7,027 nucleotides of DNA from Casp-actino8 sp040381935 (GTDB lineage: Bacteria; Actinomycetota; Acidimicrobiia; Acidimicrobiales; Ilumatobacteraceae): NCBI GenBank assembly GCA_040381935.1, contig JBEIGJ010000103.1, positions 1-7,027 of the forward strand, given 5' to 3'. Shown here one piece after another: positions 4,789 through 7,027 of the stretch. Position 1 is the first letter of the stretch. The number at the start of each line of letters is the position of its first letter. The notes under the pieces are model-generated. The model saw only the letters and a program-made list of their open reading frames with translations, was not told the DNA's origin and ran no database searches. A program made the position numbers and the translations under genes.

Positions 4789-6057
4789 GTGACCTCACTG
4801 TTGAACGAGTCCTCTTCTCTGCCATCGATACCGGCTGACGAAATTCGAGCGGCACTGGAGTCGATGGCCGCCAACGACGTGCCCTGGACCGCGGGCCGCG
4901 TCTTTTCCTTGGCCTATGACGCCGGCCCCGAGGTACGAGCCGTTGCCGATCAGGCCTATGCGATGTTCTCTTCGGCCAATGGTTTAAATACCGATGCATT
5001 TCCCAGCTTGCGTCGGATGCAGTCCGATGTGATCTCCATCGTTCAGACATGGACCAACGCCTCGGGTACCAATGCCGGTTTCATGACCAGCGGCGGCACC
5101 GAAAGCATCCTCATGGCGGTGAAAGCCGCCCGCGAACGCGGCCGTCGCGAATCGGGTATCACCCAACCGAATATGGTCTTGCCAACGTCAGCTCATGCGG
5201 CCTTCGACAAGGCGGCGTACTACTTCGGGCTGGAATGTCGTCGAGTGCCAGTGGACGCCAACTATCGCGCTGACCCCGAGGCAATGGAAGCAGCGATCGA
5301 TAGCAACACCGTGCTCCTGGTCGGATCCGCTCCGCAATATCCCCAAGGTTTAATCGATCCCATTCCGGCTATCGCTGCCATCGGTCACGCTCGAAAAATC
5401 AACGTCCATGTTGATGCTTGTATGGGCGGCGTGGTTCTCGCCTACCTCGAAAGGGACGGTGACGATATTGCGCCCTGGGATTTCCGAGTTGAGGGGGTCA
5501 CCAGTATTTCGGTTGATCTGCACAAGTACGGATACACGGCCAAAGGCGCATCGGTCATTCTTTATCGCGACAAAGTGCAGCGTTCGTACCAAACATTCGT
5601 CACCGATAATTGGCTCGGTGGTGTGTACGGATCTTCCGGCATCTTGGGCACGAAAAGTGGTGGACCCATTGCTGCAGCCTGGGCGGTCATCCATTTTCTC
5701 GGTGATGAGGGTTACACCCGACTCACCCGACAAGCACGACAGACGTGTCTGACATTGGCCTCTGCTCTCTCGGAAATGCCCGAGATCGCCTTGCGAGCCC
5801 ATCCCGATAGCACTCTGGTGAGTTTCGGTCTCGCACCAGGATCACCAAAGGATCTCGACGATGTGCATGCCCGCCTTGGTCAACGACAGTGGTATGTCGA
5901 TCGCCAAGGACCGCCGCCCTCACTGCATTGCACCGTGCATGCCGGGCACGCAGCGACCATTGACCGTTTCATCGACGATGTGCGCTGGGCTGTTGAGACG
6001 GCGCGAACCACGACAGAGCAATCTCAGGCCACGGGCACCTACGGCACTATCGAGTAA
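4789..6057 (+). CDS. Sphingosine-1-phosphate-lyase family PLP enzyme (group II decarboxylase fold)
   Basis: The family cleaves phosphorylated long-chain amino alcohols between C2 and C3, giving a fatty aldehyde and phosphoethanolamine; relatives are amino-acid decarboxylases. Positions follow the S1P-lyase pattern: GRVFSLAYDAG (36-46), NGLNTDAFPSLRRMQ (64-78), the phosphate cup TSGGTESILMA (100-110), H136 stacking on the ring (SAHAAFDKA), HVDACMGG (207-214) with D209 for the pyridine nitrogen, and SVDLHKYGYTAKGAS (241-255), where K246 forms the Schiff base and Y249 matches the catalytic tyrosine described in bacterial lyases. NWLGGVYGSSGILGTKSGG (274-292) matches the lyase-specific loop. At 422 residues it is shorter than human (568) and previously studied bacterial lyases, and it has no membrane helix, so it should be soluble. 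The GTG at 4789 has no Shine-Dalgarno and probably begins a leaderless mRNA. No sphingolipid gene is nearby, so the real substrate may be another phosphorylated amino alcohol or an amino acid. Confidence 0.85.
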   Translation: MTSLLNESSSLPSIPADEIRAALESMAANDVPWTAGRVFSLAYDAGPEVRAVADQAYAMFSSANGLNTDAFPSLRRMQSDVISIVQTWTNASGTNAGFMTSGGTESILMAVKAARERGRRESGITQPNMVLPTSAHAAFDKAAYYFGLECRRVPVDANYRADPEAMEAAIDSNTVLLVGSAPQYPQGLIDPIPAIAAIGHARKINVHVDACMGGVVLAYLERDGDDIAPWDFRVEGVTSISVDLHKYGYTAKGASVILYRDKVQRSYQTFVTDNWLGGVYGSSGILGTKSGGPIAAAWAVIHFLGDEGYTRLTRQARQTCLTLASALSEMPEIALRAHPDSTLVSFGLAPGSPKDLDDVHARLGQRQWYVDRQGPPPSLHCTVHAGHAATIDRFIDDVRWAVETARTTTEQSQATGTYGTIE

Positions 6058-6081
6058 CTCTGTGTCCAGACGGGTGCGGGC

Positions 6082-6870
6082 CTACTGCGGGAACAACGTC
6101 TGATGCGATGCAATCACCAATGACAACAATTCATCTTGTTCGGCGTTATTCAAAATACCGAGTTGGCGAGCCACAATTTCATTGGTGAGATTTTCCGCTG
6201 AATCGAAGGTCGTCTTCAACGATTCCCCATCAGGAAAAGGTCCTTCCCATCCAAAACGCTTGGCTTGATCGACACCGGCCGAACCAGGGTTGGCCAGAAT
6301 TGCCGCCAACGGTGACAAGCCATGGGCCACGATGGCCACAATGTGGGCACTACCGCGCAGCTCTCGCAACACATGAATGAGCTGATAACACCGACCGTGA
6401 GCATCACTGACTCGTGCTTGGGCACGCCATCCCGTAAAGAGACTGAGACCCGTGGGATCAGATCCGTCGATGACCTTCTCCAATAACTCCACGAGACGTG
6501 ACGCACCAGCGAAGCCCGACAGGCGGGACCGGCCCCATGCAGCGCAACCCAGCGCATAGCGATCCGCTCCAGCCCGTGCTCCCTCGACGGCGACGCCACT
6601 TTCCCACAATGAGCGCACCAATTCCGGCGCGAAAAAGCCGAAGGCCGAAATGATTACCGAGGCATCGACATCCCCGAGGACTCCACCTCGACCCACGACG
6701 TAATAGGAGAATCCCCCGGGATAGCCGGCATCCTTTCCCGGTTGCAGGGTTTCGGGGTGGAGCATGAACGCTCCCCCGGTAGCGCCCACCGGAGCGGCCA
6801 AAGCTCGGGCAGTGGCCAATGAGTGTGCCGACGGATGATTGGATGTCTGACCTACCGGAGATGTCGTCAT
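6082..6870 (-). CDS. SCO6745-family protein, function unknown
   Basis: This 262-residue protein matches, from memory, the actinobacterial SCO6745 family. The marks are PGGFSYYVVGRGGVLGDV (51-68), the F-x-x-F-x-P segment AFGFFAPELVRSLW (76-89), and above all HVLRELRGSAHIVAIVAHGL (166-185), which corresponds to the family's LREHRGDGH helix. After it come a small Gly/Pro turn and RFGWEGPF (205-212), then LTNEIVARQLGIL (228-240), the usual C-terminal helices. Here GDGH is GSAH, so the Asp common in the family is replaced while the His (H176) is kept. It looks all-helical and cytoplasmic; no signal peptide. The family is often annotated as helix-turn-helix-containing, but I see no clear DNA-recognition helix. 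The ATG at 6870 has a TANNNT -10 exactly 6 bases upstream, supporting a leaderless start. It converges on the S1P-lyase gene with only 24 bases between the two stops and no visible terminator. Confidence 0.75.
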   Translation of the reverse strand: MTTSPVGQTSNHPSAHSLATARALAAPVGATGGAFMLHPETLQPGKDAGYPGGFSYYVVGRGGVLGDVDASVIISAFGFFAPELVRSLWESGVAVEGARAGADRYALGCAAWGRSRLSGFAGASRLVELLEKVIDGSDPTGLSLFTGWRAQARVSDAHGRCYQLIHVLRELRGSAHIVAIVAHGLSPLAAILANPGSAGVDQAKRFGWEGPFPDGESLKTTFDSAENLTNEIVARQLGILNNAEQDELLSLVIASHQTLFPQ

Positions 6871-6876
6871 GGAACG

Positions 6877-6882
6877 AAACTA
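6877..6882 (-). promoter_or_regulatory. Likely leaderless -10 element before the SCO6745-family gene
   Basis: On minus, TAGTTT (6882-6877) fits TANNNT and is followed by six bases (CGTTCC) and the ATG at 6870, so transcription would start at the start codon. The same spacing and nearly the same hexamer (TAGTCT) precede the S1P-lyase gene. No -35 match or Shine-Dalgarno is visible. Confidence 0.4.
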
Positions 6883-6944
6883 GTACGACATCACGAGAAC
6901 TCTTCTGACCGTCACGTCCCCACCAATGCTCAGGGTCTAGGGTG

Positions 6945-7027
6945 ATGATGTCGTTCACCCCATCCGGGAGAGTTTCGATACCGCCAGTATCGCAACGCCG
7001 AAGGAGCAACCTCCCCGGAATCTCTCA
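6945..7027 (+). CDS. Possible 5' end of a plus-strand gene leaving the window
   Basis: A frame opens at tandem ATG codons (6945 and 6948; an in-frame GTG lies at 6942) and stays open to the window edge, giving 27 codons starting MMSFTPSGRVSIPPVSQRRR. AGGG just before the start is a weak ribosome site, and TAGGGT (6938-6943) resembles a -10 for a near-leaderless start. No family is recognisable from so short a piece. Another plus frame is also open to the edge but has no start codon, and all three minus frames contain a stop within the region 6871-7027 or at its edge. A divergent gene here would fit the alternating layout, but this is weak evidence. Confidence 0.3.
   Translation, partial: MMSFTPSGRVSIPPVSQRRRSNLPGIS

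Noticed and set aside
4730..5050. 106-codon Arg-rich minus-strand frame at the S1P-lyase gene start
   Set aside because: Extremely Arg/Pro-rich shadow of the GC-rich antisense strand, with no family match.
5350..5802. 150-codon minus-strand frame inside the S1P-lyase gene
   Set aside because: It is antisense to the most conserved part of a clearly real PLP enzyme and shows no recognisable domain.
6458..7009. 183-codon minus-strand frame overlapping the SCO6745-family gene
   Set aside because: Most of it lies out of frame within the SCO6745-family coding sequence, and the translated part is Gly/Arg/Ser-rich, as expected of a shifted frame; the short non-overlapping part has no ribosome site.

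Overview
The window comes from an actinobacterium. The clearest marker is a complete WhiB-family iron-sulfur regulator (1771-2073, minus), a family confined to Actinobacteria and their phages. The SCO6745-family protein, the cysteine-rich zinc-ribbon/coiled-coil protein, the moderately high GC and the scarcity of Shine-Dalgarno sites fit the same phylum. A deep-branching lineage such as Acidimicrobiia is possible, but that is inference. I see no rRNA, tRNA, CRISPR array, insertion sequence or prophage gene. This looks like chromosomal backbone with short gene clusters in alternating orientation.

Layout. Positions 1-2073 (minus) read, in transcription order, WhiB regulator, an aminoglycoside-phosphotransferase/choline-kinase-fold kinase, then a ribokinase cut off by the left edge. 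The kinase and ribokinase are 5 bases apart. Positions 2225-3283 (minus) encode a low-specificity L-threonine aldolase. A divergent region (3284-3402) separates it from a small zinc-ribbon/coiled-coil gene on plus (3403-3771). Positions 3839-4695 (minus) hold a hotdog-fold thioesterase-like gene and an FKBP prolyl isomerase overlapping by 4 bases. A second divergent region (4696-4788) leads to a sphingosine-1-phosphate-lyase-family PLP enzyme on plus (4789-6057). It converges on a SCO6745-family gene on minus (6082-6870). The last 80 or so bases may be the start of a further plus-strand gene that leaves the window.

Working together. WhiB, kinase and ribokinase could form one transcript, with a redox- or nutrient-responsive regulator ahead of two small-molecule kinases. 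That suggests sugar or nucleoside phosphorylation, but the first kinase's substrate cannot be read from sequence. Two of the enzymes, threonine aldolase and the S1P-lyase homologue, are PLP-dependent C-C lyases releasing an aldehyde from an amino-alcohol-type substrate. They are not in one operon.

The most distinctive signals are around gene starts. Both PLP genes have a perfect small palindrome with a 6-base centre within a few bases of the start codon. Two genes have a TANNNT -10 element exactly 6 bases before the start codon, the arrangement expected for leaderless mRNAs. Several minus-strand starts sit at or next to the stop codon of an upstream reading frame, suggesting translational coupling. 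I did not find a convincing multi-gene novel system. The better leads are the kinase with a non-canonical catalytic loop next to ribokinase, and the compact soluble S1P-lyase homologue with no sphingolipid gene nearby.
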